64,000 bases of DNA from Sphingobium sp. (GTDB lineage Bacteria > Pseudomonadota > Alphaproteobacteria > Sphingomonadales > Sphingomonadaceae). The stretch lies in the NCBI GenBank assembly GCA_003248935.1, contig QFQF01000006.1, forward strand, positions 1 through 64,000, given 5' to 3'. This document shows positions 15,764-24,619 of this stretch, in pieces. Position 1 is the stretch's first letter. Every line of letters starts with the position of its first letter. The position numbers and the translations under genes are program-made. The notes beneath the pieces were generated by a model that saw only the letters and a program-made list of their open reading frames with translations, was not told the origin of the DNA and did not search any database.

Positions 15764-16971
15764 CCTCCAGCGGCGAAAAAGCACTCAATTATGTGGCCGG
15801 ACTCTACTTCCTCTATCAAAACCTTGGACAGGATGTCCTTGAGTTCGCGGGGACCGATGCCAGCCCGGTGTTCAATATCACCTATCCCGTGACCACATCG
15901 AACTATCCGTACAATCTCAATTATGCGCTGGATTCAGATCAGAAGCGATTCACTTACGCCGGTTTCGCCCAACTGGCCTACAAAATGTCTTCGGCCGTCA
16001 ATGTAACGCTCGGGATGCGCTACACGCATGACGACTTCGAGAGCATGAACGCGACGTTATTCAACGTCTATTCACGTCCGGTCTTTGCTCAAACCAGACA
16101 GGACTTTGTGACGGGCAAAGGCGAAATAGATGTCAACCTGTCGAGCGACAAGATGGTCTATGGCAGCGTCTCACGTGGCTTCAAGCCGGGCGGTGTTAGC
16201 AACAACAGCCGCCCGGTCTTGGTGCCTCTCACGTACAAGGCGGAACATGTCTGGTCCTACGAGCTGGGATCGAAGAACCGCTTCGGGTCGGCCGCCACAT
16301 TGAACATGGCCGCTTTCTTCTACGATTACCGCAATCTGCAGTATCAGCAGGAGGATCCGGTCCCGTTCCAAGGCGGCGTAGCCAACGTGCCGAAAAGCCA
16401 TATCTGGGGTGCCGAGGTTGAAGGCACGCTCAAACTTAGTCGCGCTCTGACGCTCGATGGTAATTTGACCCAACTCGATGGCGAGCTAGTTGGCGACTAT
16501 ACGACGCTGGATCCGTCCCGGGCGCGCGCTGCCACGCTTGCCGCAGCAGCCCTCGGTTATGCTGCGTCTTCGCCCTACACGATCGCTTTGCGGGCGCAGC
16601 AGGTGCAGAATACGAATGGCAATCGTCCACCCAAATTGCCGAAATGGCAGGGGGCGATCGGAGCGACGCATGTCGCTCAGCTCGGCTTCGGCCGGCTCAG
16701 ATCTCGTCTCGAGCTTCTGTTCCGCAGCAAGTTCGAATATCGAATCTTCAACGATAGCGCCCGTGACGTCATCCCTTCTTACACATTGGTCAATGCAAAC
16801 ATCGAATTGCGATCAAACGACAGCCGCTGGGCATTCACGCTCAGCGCCAAGAATATCTTCGACAAGGATGCAATTGCGTCCCGCTTCTCAAATCCGTTCG
16901 GCAGCTTCACGACAAGCAATCAATATGTGCCGCCACGGGAAGTAACCGGCGCGATCAAGTACAACTTCTGA
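15706..16971 (+). pseudogene. TonB-dependent receptor, 5'-truncated (C-terminal barrel only)
   Basis: From about 15706 the frame reads through 'DNRADAISQEF', a typical sphingomonad receptor barrel segment, and goes on for about 415 residues to the terminal 'GAIKYNF', with 'YGSVSRGFKPGG' and 'LSAKNIFD' on the way. The signal peptide, TonB box, plug and first barrel strands are missing (roughly the first 350 residues by family length). The upstream sequence is the LysR gene in a different frame. A short ATG-started frame exists at 15760, but such a product would have no export signal or plug, so I treat this as a remnant. Original substrate unknown. Confidence 0.8.
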
Positions 16972-17014
16972 CAAAGGCGGCGCCGGCACAGCCGGCGCCT
17001 GCCAGTGAGGGCAC

Positions 17015-17332
17015 ATGCCAAAAATATTCGTGATCAGTCGAGACGGTAGGGAGCATCAAATTGATGCGACCGAAGGCTATTCTCTCATGGAGGTGCTTCG
17101 GGCGCGCGACGACTTCGATATCGTCGCAGCGTGCGGCGGTTGCGCGTCGTGTGCCACTTGCCATATCTATGTACTCGAAGACCTCAATGAGTCGCTTTCA
17201 CCAGTGGGCGACGATGAGGAAAGCCTTCTCTCGATAGTAAACGATCGTCGTGAAGGGTCGCGCCTCTCCTGCCAGGTCATGGTGACGCCCGATATTGAGG
17301 GTTTACGTCTGGAGATTGCGCCGGAAGAATGA
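17015..17332 (+). CDS. [2Fe-2S] ferredoxin, adrenodoxin type
   Basis: A 105-residue ferredoxin with cluster ligands C40-x5-C46-x2-C49-x36-C86; C43 is an additional cysteine inside the loop. The 'CHIYVLEDL' after the loop and the C-terminal 'MVTPDIEGL' are typical of the adrenodoxin/putidaredoxin/DdmB class. It probably takes electrons from the reductase at 13556 and delivers them to the Rieske oxygenase (inference). It lies 43 bases after the truncated receptor, on the far side of the 15.7 kb junction from its presumed partners. Confidence 0.93.
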   Translation: MPKIFVISRDGREHQIDATEGYSLMEVLRARDDFDIVAACGGCASCATCHIYVLEDLNESLSPVGDDEESLLSIVNDRREGSRLSCQVMVTPDIEGLRLEIAPEE

Positions 17333-18584
17333 GACCATCCCTCGCAATGTCGAACATCTTTGCCAGGGTTTTTGCGTGCCGTACGTTTGTCGAGAAACCC
17401 TATGGGCCGATTTGCCTGGCCTAGTCAAAAGGCGGATGCTCGCCGCGCTGGATCAGCACCGTCGTTGGCCTTGAGCGGCACCGGCGCGGCGGAAGCAGGG
17501 CGTGCCCTATCCGGTTCGTGATGGATCGAGTTGGCTGGGACCTCAAGACGAAAATTGCGCCAACTGGCTGAGATAGTTACCGAGCGAAATCGAAAATATG
17601 CGGCAAGATTATTGCTTCTCGACGTCGCTCAGAGCAGCCTGGCCCCTGGTGAGGCAGTCTGCATTGTCCTCGGGTGATTTCCCTCGCTACGAACCTCAAA
17701 CAGGGGTATATTTGGGGGTGTCGCCGGGGAAGTCGCAAACGTTCGGCGTTTTTCCTCAATGAGTTAAACGTTAATTTCGGTAGGTGCCGGGCCCACCAGC
17801 GTTTTAAAAGTCAATAAAATCAATGACTTAGAGGGATTTTGAGGTTGGCCTTGGTTCAACCGATTTGCCAATAAAATCCTTTATTATCAGTTTCTTGAGT
17901 AGAAATGCTGCTTCATCGATAGACGCGCCCGACCACATGTTGGGGGTATTTGTGGGGGCATCGGCTTTCGGAATGGGGGTATCAGAATGCTGGGCCATCT
18001 ATCTTCTATCTATCTGTTTTTATAAGATATTATATGAATTCTATCGCTCGATCAGAGGCGGCAACCTTCTTGTAAGGGATTCTAAAAAACGGCAGGAAAA
18101 AATGGGGTATCAATCGCTTCGATACCCCCAGATGCGTGGTGTAGAGTATCTTCCACTGCAGCCCTTTTTGATGATGCTAAAGCTCTAGCCTAGGTGTCTG
18201 ATCAGAGGCGATTCAGAGATCGTTAGCGACAGAATCTGGGACTTTTGCGACTGTTTGCTTCGGAGCGGCGTCATGTGGATAGCCGCCCCTCGTCTGCTGC
18301 TATCGGACTGTCCGTAACCGTCCTAATATCGGATATCCAGGCCGTCGCCGGTTACCTCGATAGCGGTCACCCGTTCAGATGCCGATACAGAGGCGGTCGA
18401 CAATCGATGTCATGTTAAGTAGGCGCGCTCTCCATGCTTCGCCCCGACTTAATTTACTTGGGTTGCATCAGGCACATCATAGACGATCTCGGAAAACGCT
18501 GAGGTCAGTCTGTGATCGAGCAAGGCAGTGATGATGTCGGCACATGTTTCGGGTGTACTCTGCGCCGCGACCGACGATCAGCAT
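17333..18584. other. Gene-poor, AT-richer stretch; no convincing gene
   Basis: About 1.25 kb with lower GC than both sides. The only long frame (17865-18188, 107 codons) starts on T-rich sequence, has odd composition and lacks family resemblance, so I do not call it. The repeat motifs listed separately lie here. I see no tRNA. The stretch marks the transition from the catabolic island to the core chromosome. Confidence 0.6.
17702..18130. repeat. Repeated GGGG(G)TATC-like motifs with one inverted pair
   Basis: Six copies of a TGGGGGTA/TC-like core are seen: TTGGGGGTGTC near 17712, TTGGGGGTATT near 17940, TGGGGGCATC near 17953, TGGGGGTATC near 17974, TGGGGTATC at 18103-18111 and the reverse copy GATACCCCCA at 18121-18130. 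The last two form an 8-bp hairpin (GGGGTATC at 18104-18111 with GATACCCC at 18121-18128). Spaced direct repeats like this resemble arm-type binding sites of tyrosine recombinases at an attachment region; that link is inference. Confidence 0.45.
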
Positions 18585-18755
18585 GCGACTATGCCCAAAG
18601 GCGTGACGGCATCGGAATGGGCGTACAATCGGGCGCACTATCTCAAACCGAAGGCTGCGCTCCTCCAGGCCTGGAGCGATATGATATCCAAGGATTTGCA
18701 GTCGCCCGAAGCATTGCGCCGCTCCACGATAGAGGTGCCGGGCGAAAGGGGGTGA
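18585..18755 (+). pseudogene. Probable P4-type tyrosine integrase C-terminal remnant
   Basis: The frame ending at 18755 contains 'SEWAYNRAHYL' then 'ALLQAWSDMI', which resembles the last helix of P4-type integrases, where a Tyr follows an A-Y-x-R pattern and is trailed by a 'QAWADYL'-like segment. No catalytic Arg/His/Arg region is found upstream, so at most a tail survives. The similarity is recalled by eye over about 30 residues. Confidence 0.4.
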
Positions 18756-18766
18756 GAGGCGCTCGT

Positions 18767-19042
18767 CTATGAAGAGCTTCGAACGGCCTTCTTCCAGGGA
18801 CGCCCACCTGGCCGTCCCACGAGTGGATGAGTCCGTGCGTAGAGCAGCGCTGTCTCGATCGCCTCGCGATCGAGATCGGGATAGTCCTCGATCATAGCGT
18901 CGATGCTCTCACCGCCGTCCAGTCGGCCACGGATCGCATACACGCTGACGCGTGTTCCCTTGATGACGGGAGTGCCGCCGAGGATATCAGGGCTCTGCTC
19001 GATATGTATGTTCCGCATCCGGGTCGTGAAAGATCCTGTCAT
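18767..19042 (-). CDS. DUF433-family antitoxin-like protein
   Basis: A 91-residue protein with the DUF433 core: 'HIEQSPDILGGTPVIKGTRVSVYAI' pattern split over residues about 12-35, a winged-helix segment 'GGESIDAMIEDYPDLDREAIETALLYAR' and a basic tail. DUF433 proteins are usually antitoxins or regulators paired with a PIN-like DUF5615 toxin encoded immediately downstream. Here the downstream side (below 18767) holds only the integrase-like remnant, so it is an orphan. The ATG at 19042 is preferred because GGAGG lies five bases before it; a GTG two codons upstream overlaps that site. Confidence 0.8.
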   Translation of the reverse strand: MTGSFTTRMRNIHIEQSPDILGGTPVIKGTRVSVYAIRGRLDGGESIDAMIEDYPDLDREAIETALLYARTHPLVGRPGGRPWKKAVRSSS

Positions 19043-19364
19043 AAACACCTCCCCAGCTCGGGGGATATTTCTTGTTGGGCGCCAATTTTCAATATCGCGC
19101 TAGCATAGCACCTTTGACGATCCGGGCGATCTGATCCGTCTGGTGTTTTTGGTGCCTTATGGGTAGACTGCTCGGTAGCGAACGGCGCGATCGAGCTGTC
19201 GTTTCTGCCGCCCGACATTGCCCTGGGGTATGGTCGGGGAGACTTCTGCCGAAATCGCGATTTTTATATCGCTATTTCAGTACTTTAACCGAACTCAAAC
19301 TTCGATGCCGGGGCACACGACGGGCGGGGCGGCCGTAAAGCCCCAACCGCCCCGTTCCTGCGGA
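19043..19364. other. Intergenic region between DUF433 gene and corC
   Basis: About 320 bases with no supported gene. It holds the DUF433 ribosome site and the 3' flank of corC. This is where the core chromosome begins; lnt, which usually follows corC in related genomes, is not here. Confidence 0.6.
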
Positions 19365-20312
19365 TCAGTCCGCCTCGTCCTCTGCCACGTCGGCTGGCGG
19401 GTGCAGGCGCAGGCGGGAGACCCGGCGGCTGTCGCTTTCCAGCACCTCCAGCTTCCAGCCGCTCTCCTCGTGGAGCAGGATTTCGCCCGGCTCGGGCACA
19501 TGTCCGGCGATGACGAACGCGAGGCCGCCGAGCGTGTCGACATCCTCCTCCACCTCGGCCAGCCGCGGGTCGATGTCCTTGGCGACGTCGTCCAGTTCCG
19601 CGCGCGCGTCGGCGTCCCACATGCCGCCGTCCAGCGGCACCAGCATGGCGGGCGGCGCCTCGTCATGCTCGTCCTCGACCTCGCCGACGATCTCCTCGAC
19701 CAGATCCTCGAAGGTCAGCAGCCCCTCCGTGCCCGAATATTCGTCCAGCACGATCGCAAGATGGGTGCGTTTCGCCCGCATTTCGGCAAGCAGGTCGAGC
19801 GCGCCCATGCTTTCCGGCACGTAGAGCGGCTGCCGGATCAGCGGTTCCAGCGTCTCGGGCGGCGGCGCCTTGCCCGCCAGGATCGCGAAGGCGTCGCGGA
19901 TGTGGACCATGCCGACGATGGTATCGAGCGTTTCGCGATAGACCGGGATACGGCTGTGCCCTGCTTCGGCGAACAGCGCGGCAAGGTCGGCGAAGCTCGC
20001 CTTCTCCTCGATCGCAACGATGTCCGCCCGAGGCACGGCGACGTCGTCGACGGTATGCTCGCCGAAGTGGAGCAGGTTGCGCAGCATCTGCCGCTCGATC
20101 GCGGACAGGTCGCCCTTGCGGGCGGCGACGGGCGTGGAGAGTTCCTCCTCGCCGTCATATTCGTCTATGGCTTCCTCGATCTCCTTGCGGAGATTATGTT
20201 CGGCTTCCTCGCCGAACAGCAGCGACTTCAGGCCCTGCCATAAGCCGCCGCCGTCATTGCTGGCGCTACTACTGTCCGCTTCTTTCGAGTTGGATGGGCT
20301 GTCGTCAGCCAT
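19365..20312 (-). CDS. corC: CorC/hemolysin-type CBS-domain protein
   Basis: A 315-residue cytoplasmic protein: a charged, Ser/Asp-rich N-terminus (about 60 residues), tandem CBS domains (about 70-200; 'VPRADIVAIEE', 'SRIPVYRET', 'GMVHIRD' and 'THLAIVLDEYSGTEGLLTFEDLVEEIVGE' region), and a C-terminal CorC_HlyC transporter-associated domain. It lacks the membrane domain of longer relatives. Implicated in Mg/Co tolerance and envelope maintenance in the family. It is the last gene of the leftward miaB-phoH-ybeY-corC block. Confidence 0.92.
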   Translation of the reverse strand: MADDSPSNSKEADSSSASNDGGGLWQGLKSLLFGEEAEHNLRKEIEEAIDEYDGEEELSTPVAARKGDLSAIERQMLRNLLHFGEHTVDDVAVPRADIVAIEEKASFADLAALFAEAGHSRIPVYRETLDTIVGMVHIRDAFAILAGKAPPPETLEPLIRQPLYVPESMGALDLLAEMRAKRTHLAIVLDEYSGTEGLLTFEDLVEEIVGEVEDEHDEAPPAMLVPLDGGMWDADARAELDDVAKDIDPRLAEVEEDVDTLGGLAFVIAGHVPEPGEILLHEESGWKLEVLESDSRRVSRLRLHPPADVAEDEAD

Positions 20313-20362
20313 GATCTGCGGTCTTTCCCTCTGTTGTTCGGGGCCTGTCCGGCACCATGCCG

Positions 20363-20875
20363 TCAGACCCCGTGGCGATCCCCGTAGGGATCCGGCACGC
20401 CGATGCTCTGGAGCGCCCGGATTTCCAGTGCCTCCATCTCGTCGGCCTCGCCATCGTCCATATGGTCATAGCCGAGCAAATGAAAAGTGCCATGGACGAT
20501 GAGATGCGCGGCGTGATCGACCACGCTGATGCTCTTTTCCCGTGCCTCCCGTGCGCATACGCCCGCCGCCAGCACGATGTCGCCGAGCAGGACTTCGCCG
20601 TCGTCGGTGTTGCTCATCGCTTCCAGAAGGTCGGGCTGCACCATCGGGAAGGAGAGGACGTTGGTCGGCTTGTCCTTCCCCCGATAGGCCTTGTTGAGGC
20701 CGTGCACCTCCTCGTCGTCGGTCAGCTTCACGGTGATCTCGAACAGGGCGGCCTGCGTCGCATAGTCGGCATTGGGGGTGCAGGCGAGGGCGGCGCGCAC
20801 CGCCTTGTCGGCGATCGACTGCCAGTCCGCCGGGGGCCAGGCGTCGCCGTCATCGACCAGGGCGACGTCAAGCAT
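20363..20875 (-). CDS. ybeY: Endoribonuclease YbeY (rRNA maturation)
   Basis: A 170-residue metalloprotein with the zinc-binding motif 'HGTFHLLGYDH' (three His). It acts in 16S rRNA 3' maturation and ribosome quality control. The start 'MLDVALVDDG' at 20875 overlaps the 3' end of phoH by eight bases; the longer upstream frame is phoH antiparallel noise. 'NKAYRGKDKPTNVLSFP' is the other conserved block. Confidence 0.96.
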   Translation of the reverse strand: MLDVALVDDGDAWPPADWQSIADKAVRAALACTPNADYATQAALFEITVKLTDDEEVHGLNKAYRGKDKPTNVLSFPMVQPDLLEAMSNTDDGEVLLGDIVLAAGVCAREAREKSISVVDHAAHLIVHGTFHLLGYDHMDDGEADEMEALEIRALQSIGVPDPYGDRHGV

Positions 20876-21866
20876 CCGGGCCCTCATAGGCCTGGACGAT
20901 TCGCCCGACGATCGGGTGGCGGACGACGTCGCCGATGCCGAACGGCACGACCGCGATGCCCTCCACGCCCTCCAGCCGCGCGACGGCGTCGGCAAGGCCG
21001 GAGACGCCCGGCTGCGGCAGGTCGACCTGCCGTGGGTCGCCGCAGATCACCATGCGGCTGTTCTCGCCGAAGCGGGTCAGGAACATCTTCATCTGCGCGA
21101 TGGTCGTGTTCTGCGCCTCGTCCAGCACGATGAAGGCGTTGCTGAGCGTGCGGCCGCGCATGAAGGCGAGGGGGGCGATCTCGATCTCGCCGCTGGCGAT
21201 CCGCCGCTCGACCTGCTCGGCGGGCAGCGTGTCGTAGAGCGCGTCGTAGATCGGCCGCAGATAGGGGTCGACCTTCTCCTTCATGTCGCCGGGCAGGAAG
21301 CCGAGCCGCTCGCCCGCCTCGACGGCGGGACGGGAGAGAATCAGGCGGTCGACGCTGCCGGTGATCAGCTGGCTGACCGCCTGCGCCACGGCGAGGTAGG
21401 TCTTGCCGGTGCCTGCCGGACCGAGGGCGAAGATCACGTCCTTGCGCGCCAGTTCCTCCATATAGCGGACCTGCGTGGTCGAACGCGGCACGATCGTCTT
21501 CTTGCGGGTACGGATCATCACCGTCGGCGGCGCGCCGACATCGTTGCGGATGATGCCGTCGAGCGTCGGCTCGGACGACATGGAGATCACCGCCTCCACC
21601 GCGCCGGAATCGATTTCCTGGCCCGCCTCGATGCGGTTGTAGAGGCCGGAGAGTACGTCCCGCGCCCGCGCGGCCGCTTCCGGATCGCCCTCGATCTGCA
21701 GCTTGTTGCCGCGCGCGGCGATGTAGACGCCCAGCCGGTTCTCGATGGCGACGAGGTTCTGGTCATACTGGCCGAACAGCGTGCCCAGAAGGTGCGGCTT
21801 TTCGAAATGCAGTTCCAGACGGGCGCGCTCGGCCGCCGGTTCGCTGCGCAGATGTCGCTTGGCCAT
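20868..21866 (-). CDS. PhoH-family ATPase (PhoL)
   Basis: A 332-residue protein with an N-terminal KH-like region (residues about 15-100) and a P-loop ATPase domain: Walker A 'GPAGTGKT', Walker B-like 'AFIVLDEAQN' and a 'CGDPRQVDLP' motif. PhoH/PhoL proteins act with YbeY in RNA metabolism in many proteobacteria. It is followed immediately by ybeY and preceded by miaB at 106 bases. Confidence 0.94.
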   Translation of the reverse strand: MAKRHLRSEPAAERARLELHFEKPHLLGTLFGQYDQNLVAIENRLGVYIAARGNKLQIEGDPEAAARARDVLSGLYNRIEAGQEIDSGAVEAVISMSSEPTLDGIIRNDVGAPPTVMIRTRKKTIVPRSTTQVRYMEELARKDVIFALGPAGTGKTYLAVAQAVSQLITGSVDRLILSRPAVEAGERLGFLPGDMKEKVDPYLRPIYDALYDTLPAEQVERRIASGEIEIAPLAFMRGRTLSNAFIVLDEAQNTTIAQMKMFLTRFGENSRMVICGDPRQVDLPQPGVSGLADAVARLEGVEGIAVVPFGIGDVVRHPIVGRIVQAYEGPDA

Positions 21867-21972
21867 CAGACGTGTCCTCCCTTCCTGTTACCGATGAAGG
21901 CGATATAGCGCCGCCATCGTGTGGGGGGTGTTCGCCCAGTGGACGCGGGGACAACGACGCTCTGCGATGGGA

Positions 21973-23325
21973 TCAAGCAGCCTTCCTCCTCACTTGCTCG
22001 CCGGCGAGGCTGTTGGGCCCCGCCGATACGATGTCGACTTCAATCATGTCACCGATCACGGCCCCGTCGGATACGACGTGGACCGATTGCAGCCAGGGCG
22101 ATTTGCCGACCAGCTGGCCCGGGTGGCGGCCCGGCCGTTCGAGCAGAACCTGTGTGCGCTGCCCCACGCTCGCCTGGTTGAAGGCGAGTTGATGCGTGTT
22201 GATCAGGGTCTGGAGGCGCGCCAGCCGCTCGTCCATCACCGTCGCGGGAACCTGCCCGTCCATGTCGGCGGCGGGCGTGCCGGGACGGGGGCTGTACTTG
22301 AAGGAATAGCACTGGGCGTAGCGGACCTCCTGCACCAGCGCCAGCGTCGCCTCGAAGTCCGCCTCCGTCTCGCCGGGGAAGCCGACGATGAAATCGCCGG
22401 ACAGGGCGATGTCGGGCCGCACCGCCCGCACCTTCTCCAGGATGCGCAGATAGCTTTCCGCCGTATGGCTGCGGTTCATCGCCTTCAGGATCGGGTTGGA
22501 CCCCGACTGCACGGGCAAATGGAGGAACGGCATCAGCTTCTCCACCTCGCCATGCGCAGCGATCAGGCCATCGGTCATGTCGTTGGGATGGCTGGTGGTA
22601 TAGCGGATGCGGGTGATCTGCGGCAGGGCGGCGATCGCGCGGATCAGGCCGTCAAAGCCGACCGGGCGGCCGCGCTCGTCCTCGCCGTCCCAGGCGTTGA
22701 CGTTCTGGCCGAGCAGGGTGATTTCCCGCGCGCCACCGTCGGCCAGCGCTTTCGCCTCGTCCAGGATGGCGCCGAACGGCCGGCTGATCTCCGCCCCGCG
22801 CGTGTAGGGGACGACGCAATAGGTGCAGAACTTGTCGCAACCCTCCTGAATGGTCAGGAAGGCGGTCGGGCGTGCCTGCCGCCCGCGCCCGGGCAGCACG
22901 TCGAACTTCGACGCCGCGGGCATGTCGGTGTCCACCGCCGCCTCGCCGCGGGCGGCCTGATCGATCAGGCCGGGCAGGCGATGATAGGCCTGCGGGCCGA
23001 CGACGATGTCGACGCTGCGTGCCCGGCGCGAAATCTCGCTGCCCTCGGCCTGCGCGACACAGCCGGCGACCGCGATCATCGGGCGCGAGCCGTCCTCGCG
23101 CCGCAAACGGCCGATATCGGAATAGACCTTCTCCACCGCCTTTTCACGGATATGGCAGGTGTTGAGGACGACGAGGTCGGCGTCGAGCCCGTCGGCCGTC
23201 GCGGTCATGCCCTGCGCGCCCAGCATTTCAGCCATGCGCTCGCCGTCATAGACGTTCATCTGGCAGCCGAAGGACTTGATGTGAAAGCTGGCGGGCGTCT
23301 TCTTCGGCGGATTCGGTTCGGTCAT
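21973..23325 (-). CDS. miaB: tRNA-2-methylthio-N6-dimethylallyladenosine synthase
   Basis: A 450-residue radical SAM methylthiotransferase. The N-terminal UPF0004 domain has 'FGCQMNVYD' and 'NTCHIREKA'; the radical-SAM cluster motif is 'CDKFCTYC' (C-x3-C-x2-C); a TRAM domain closes the C-terminus. It adds the methylthio group to i6A37 in tRNAs reading UNN codons. The start at 23325 ('MTEPNPPKK') is chosen because an upstream Met would lie inside the plsC end. Gene order plsC-miaB-phoH is conserved in alphaproteobacteria. Confidence 0.96.
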   Translation of the reverse strand: MTEPNPPKKTPASFHIKSFGCQMNVYDGERMAEMLGAQGMTATADGLDADLVVLNTCHIREKAVEKVYSDIGRLRREDGSRPMIAVAGCVAQAEGSEISRRARSVDIVVGPQAYHRLPGLIDQAARGEAAVDTDMPAASKFDVLPGRGRQARPTAFLTIQEGCDKFCTYCVVPYTRGAEISRPFGAILDEAKALADGGAREITLLGQNVNAWDGEDERGRPVGFDGLIRAIAALPQITRIRYTTSHPNDMTDGLIAAHGEVEKLMPFLHLPVQSGSNPILKAMNRSHTAESYLRILEKVRAVRPDIALSGDFIVGFPGETEADFEATLALVQEVRYAQCYSFKYSPRPGTPAADMDGQVPATVMDERLARLQTLINTHQLAFNQASVGQRTQVLLERPGRHPGQLVGKSPWLQSVHVVSDGAVIGDMIEVDIVSAGPNSLAGEQVRRKAA

Positions 23326-23333
23326 CTGCCCTG

Positions 23334-24212
23334 CTATACTACCGCTGGCGCGACCACGGAAGGCGGCAGGCAATCGATGATCCGTTTGCGTGCTTCCACC
23401 GCGATCGCCTTGCGGTCCGGAAAGTCCTCCGGATCGAACGGGTCGAGGAAATGGACGGTGAGGGGAAGGGGGCCGGGACGAGCCAGCAGGCGCGCCGCAT
23501 TCTCCACCGCGCCTTCCTCGTCCGGCCAGGCGATCTCCGGCGCGGCGGGGCCATAGTCCAGATATACCGGCTGGACCATCAGGGCGCGGGGCGGCGGCAT
23601 CATCACGGCGAGCAGGGCGGGCTTGAACGGCATCAGCGTGCGTCCGTCGCCGGTGCCCCCTTCGGCGAACAGGGCGACGGGCTGGTGCCCCGCCAGCGCC
23701 GTGCGCACCGCCTCGACCTGCCGCGACACCTCACCGCGCCGTTCCCGGGCGACGAACAGCGTGTTGTTCTGCGCTGCCAGCCAGCCGATCACCGGCCAGC
23801 CCGCGACGTCGTCCCTCGATATGAAGGCCGCGCCGCTGGCGCCGCCCAGCGCCAGAATGTCGATCCAGCTGACATGGTTGGAAATGAAGAACACGTCCCG
23901 CTCGAGCGGACGGCCGCTGATCGTGACGTGCGTCCCGACGGCGCGTGCGGCCATGCCCAGAAACCGCCGTGGCCAGCGTGACCGGATGCGGAGCGCCTTG
24001 CAGGCAAGGTGCGGCGGCAGGCAGATGAGGAGGCTGCCGACAAGCGCGGCGGTGCGGCGCCAGCGGCGGAAGGCGGCGCGGGCGCCCTCAGTTCTTGCGG
24101 TCGAGGGCGACGCCGTAGAGCTCCATGCGGTGATCGACCAGGCGGAAGCCGAGCTTCTCGGCAATCTGGCGCTGGAGCTGCTCCAGTTCCGGATCGACGA
24201 ACTCGATGACAT
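23334..24212 (-). CDS. plsC: 1-acyl-sn-glycerol-3-phosphate acyltransferase (PlsC-like); start unresolved
   Basis: The catalytic motif 'NHVSWIDIL' (H-x4-D variant), 'FAEGGTGDG' and a hydrophobic N-terminal helix ('[16 protein letters not shown]') identify a lysophospholipid acyltransferase. The family-like sequence starts only at about 24095, right after the fur stop. From there to the hydrophobic helix I find no ATG, GTG or TTG in frame. The sole canonical start is the ATG at 24212, which would overlap fur by 125 bases and add a Ser-rich segment that looks like frame-shifted fur. A rare start codon or a sequence error is possible. Confidence 0.82.
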   Translation of the reverse strand: MSSSSSIRNWSSSSARLPRSSASAWSITAWSSTASPSTARTEGARAAFRRWRRTAALVGSLLICLPPHLACKALRIRSRWPRRFLGMAARAVGTHVTISGRPLERDVFFISNHVSWIDILALGGASGAAFISRDDVAGWPVIGWLAAQNNTLFVARERRGEVSRQVEAVRTALAGHQPVALFAEGGTGDGRTLMPFKPALLAVMMPPPRALMVQPVYLDYGPAAPEIAWPDEEGAVENAARLLARPGPLPLTVHFLDPFDPEDFPDRKAIAVEARKRIIDCLPPSVVAPAVV

Positions 24213-24510
24213 TGCCGGTCTCGACGTCGATCAGATGGTCGTGATGCGATTCGGGGGCTGCCTCATAACGGGCGCGGCCGTCGCCAAAGTCATGCCGCTC
24301 CAGAATGCCCGCCTCCTCGAACAGGCGCACCGTGCGATAGACGGTTGCGATCGAGATGCCGGGGTCGATGGCCGAGGCGCGGGCGTGCAGTTTTTCCACG
24401 TCCGGATGATCGTCCGCTTCCGACAGGACCTGGGCGATAACCCGCCGCTGTTCGGTGATGCGCAGGCCCTTTTCGGCGCAAAGGGCTTCGATGTCGATCT
24501 TACGGTTCAT
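24088..24510 (-). CDS. fur: Fur-family metal-responsive repressor
   Basis: A 140-residue protein with the winged helix ('GLRITEQRRVIAQVL', 'ISIATVYRTVRLFEEAGIL') and the metal-sensing 'ESHHDHLIDVETG' block. The CxxC zinc-structural cysteines of gammaproteobacterial Fur are absent (Asp and Thr instead), as is common in alphaproteobacterial Fur/Mur proteins. It should repress iron or manganese uptake genes when metal is plentiful. Its 3' end overlaps the plsC frame. Confidence 0.93.
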   Translation of the reverse strand: MNRKIDIEALCAEKGLRITEQRRVIAQVLSEADDHPDVEKLHARASAIDPGISIATVYRTVRLFEEAGILERHDFGDGRARYEAAPESHHDHLIDVETGNVIEFVDPELEQLQRQIAEKLGFRLVDHRMELYGVALDRKN

Positions 24511-24572
24511 GGCCGCCTTCTAGTTGGCAGGAGGTCGCCGGGCAAGGTAGCCGCTTTCGGCGGGATACGGAA

Positions 24573-24606
24573 GGGAAGGAAGGGCCGTCGGGCCGCTTTC
24601 CTTCCC
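24573..24606 (-). terminator. Stem-loop after mucR
   Basis: GGGAAGGAA (24573-24581) pairs with TTCCTTCCC (24598-24606), with an inner GGCC/GGCC pair. It lies just past the mucR stop in the mucR/fur gap. No clear U-run follows, so termination strength is uncertain. Confidence 0.55.
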
Positions 24607-24619
24607 TCCGTTTATGCGT

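Noticed and set aside
15760..16971. Calling the receptor fragment a complete TonB receptor
   Set aside because: No signal peptide, TonB box or plug domain, and receptor-like sequence already begins before the first ATG.
17865..18188. 107-codon frame in the gene-poor stretch
   Set aside because: AT-rich, T-rich start, no Shine-Dalgarno or family resemblance, and the G-rich repeats run through it.
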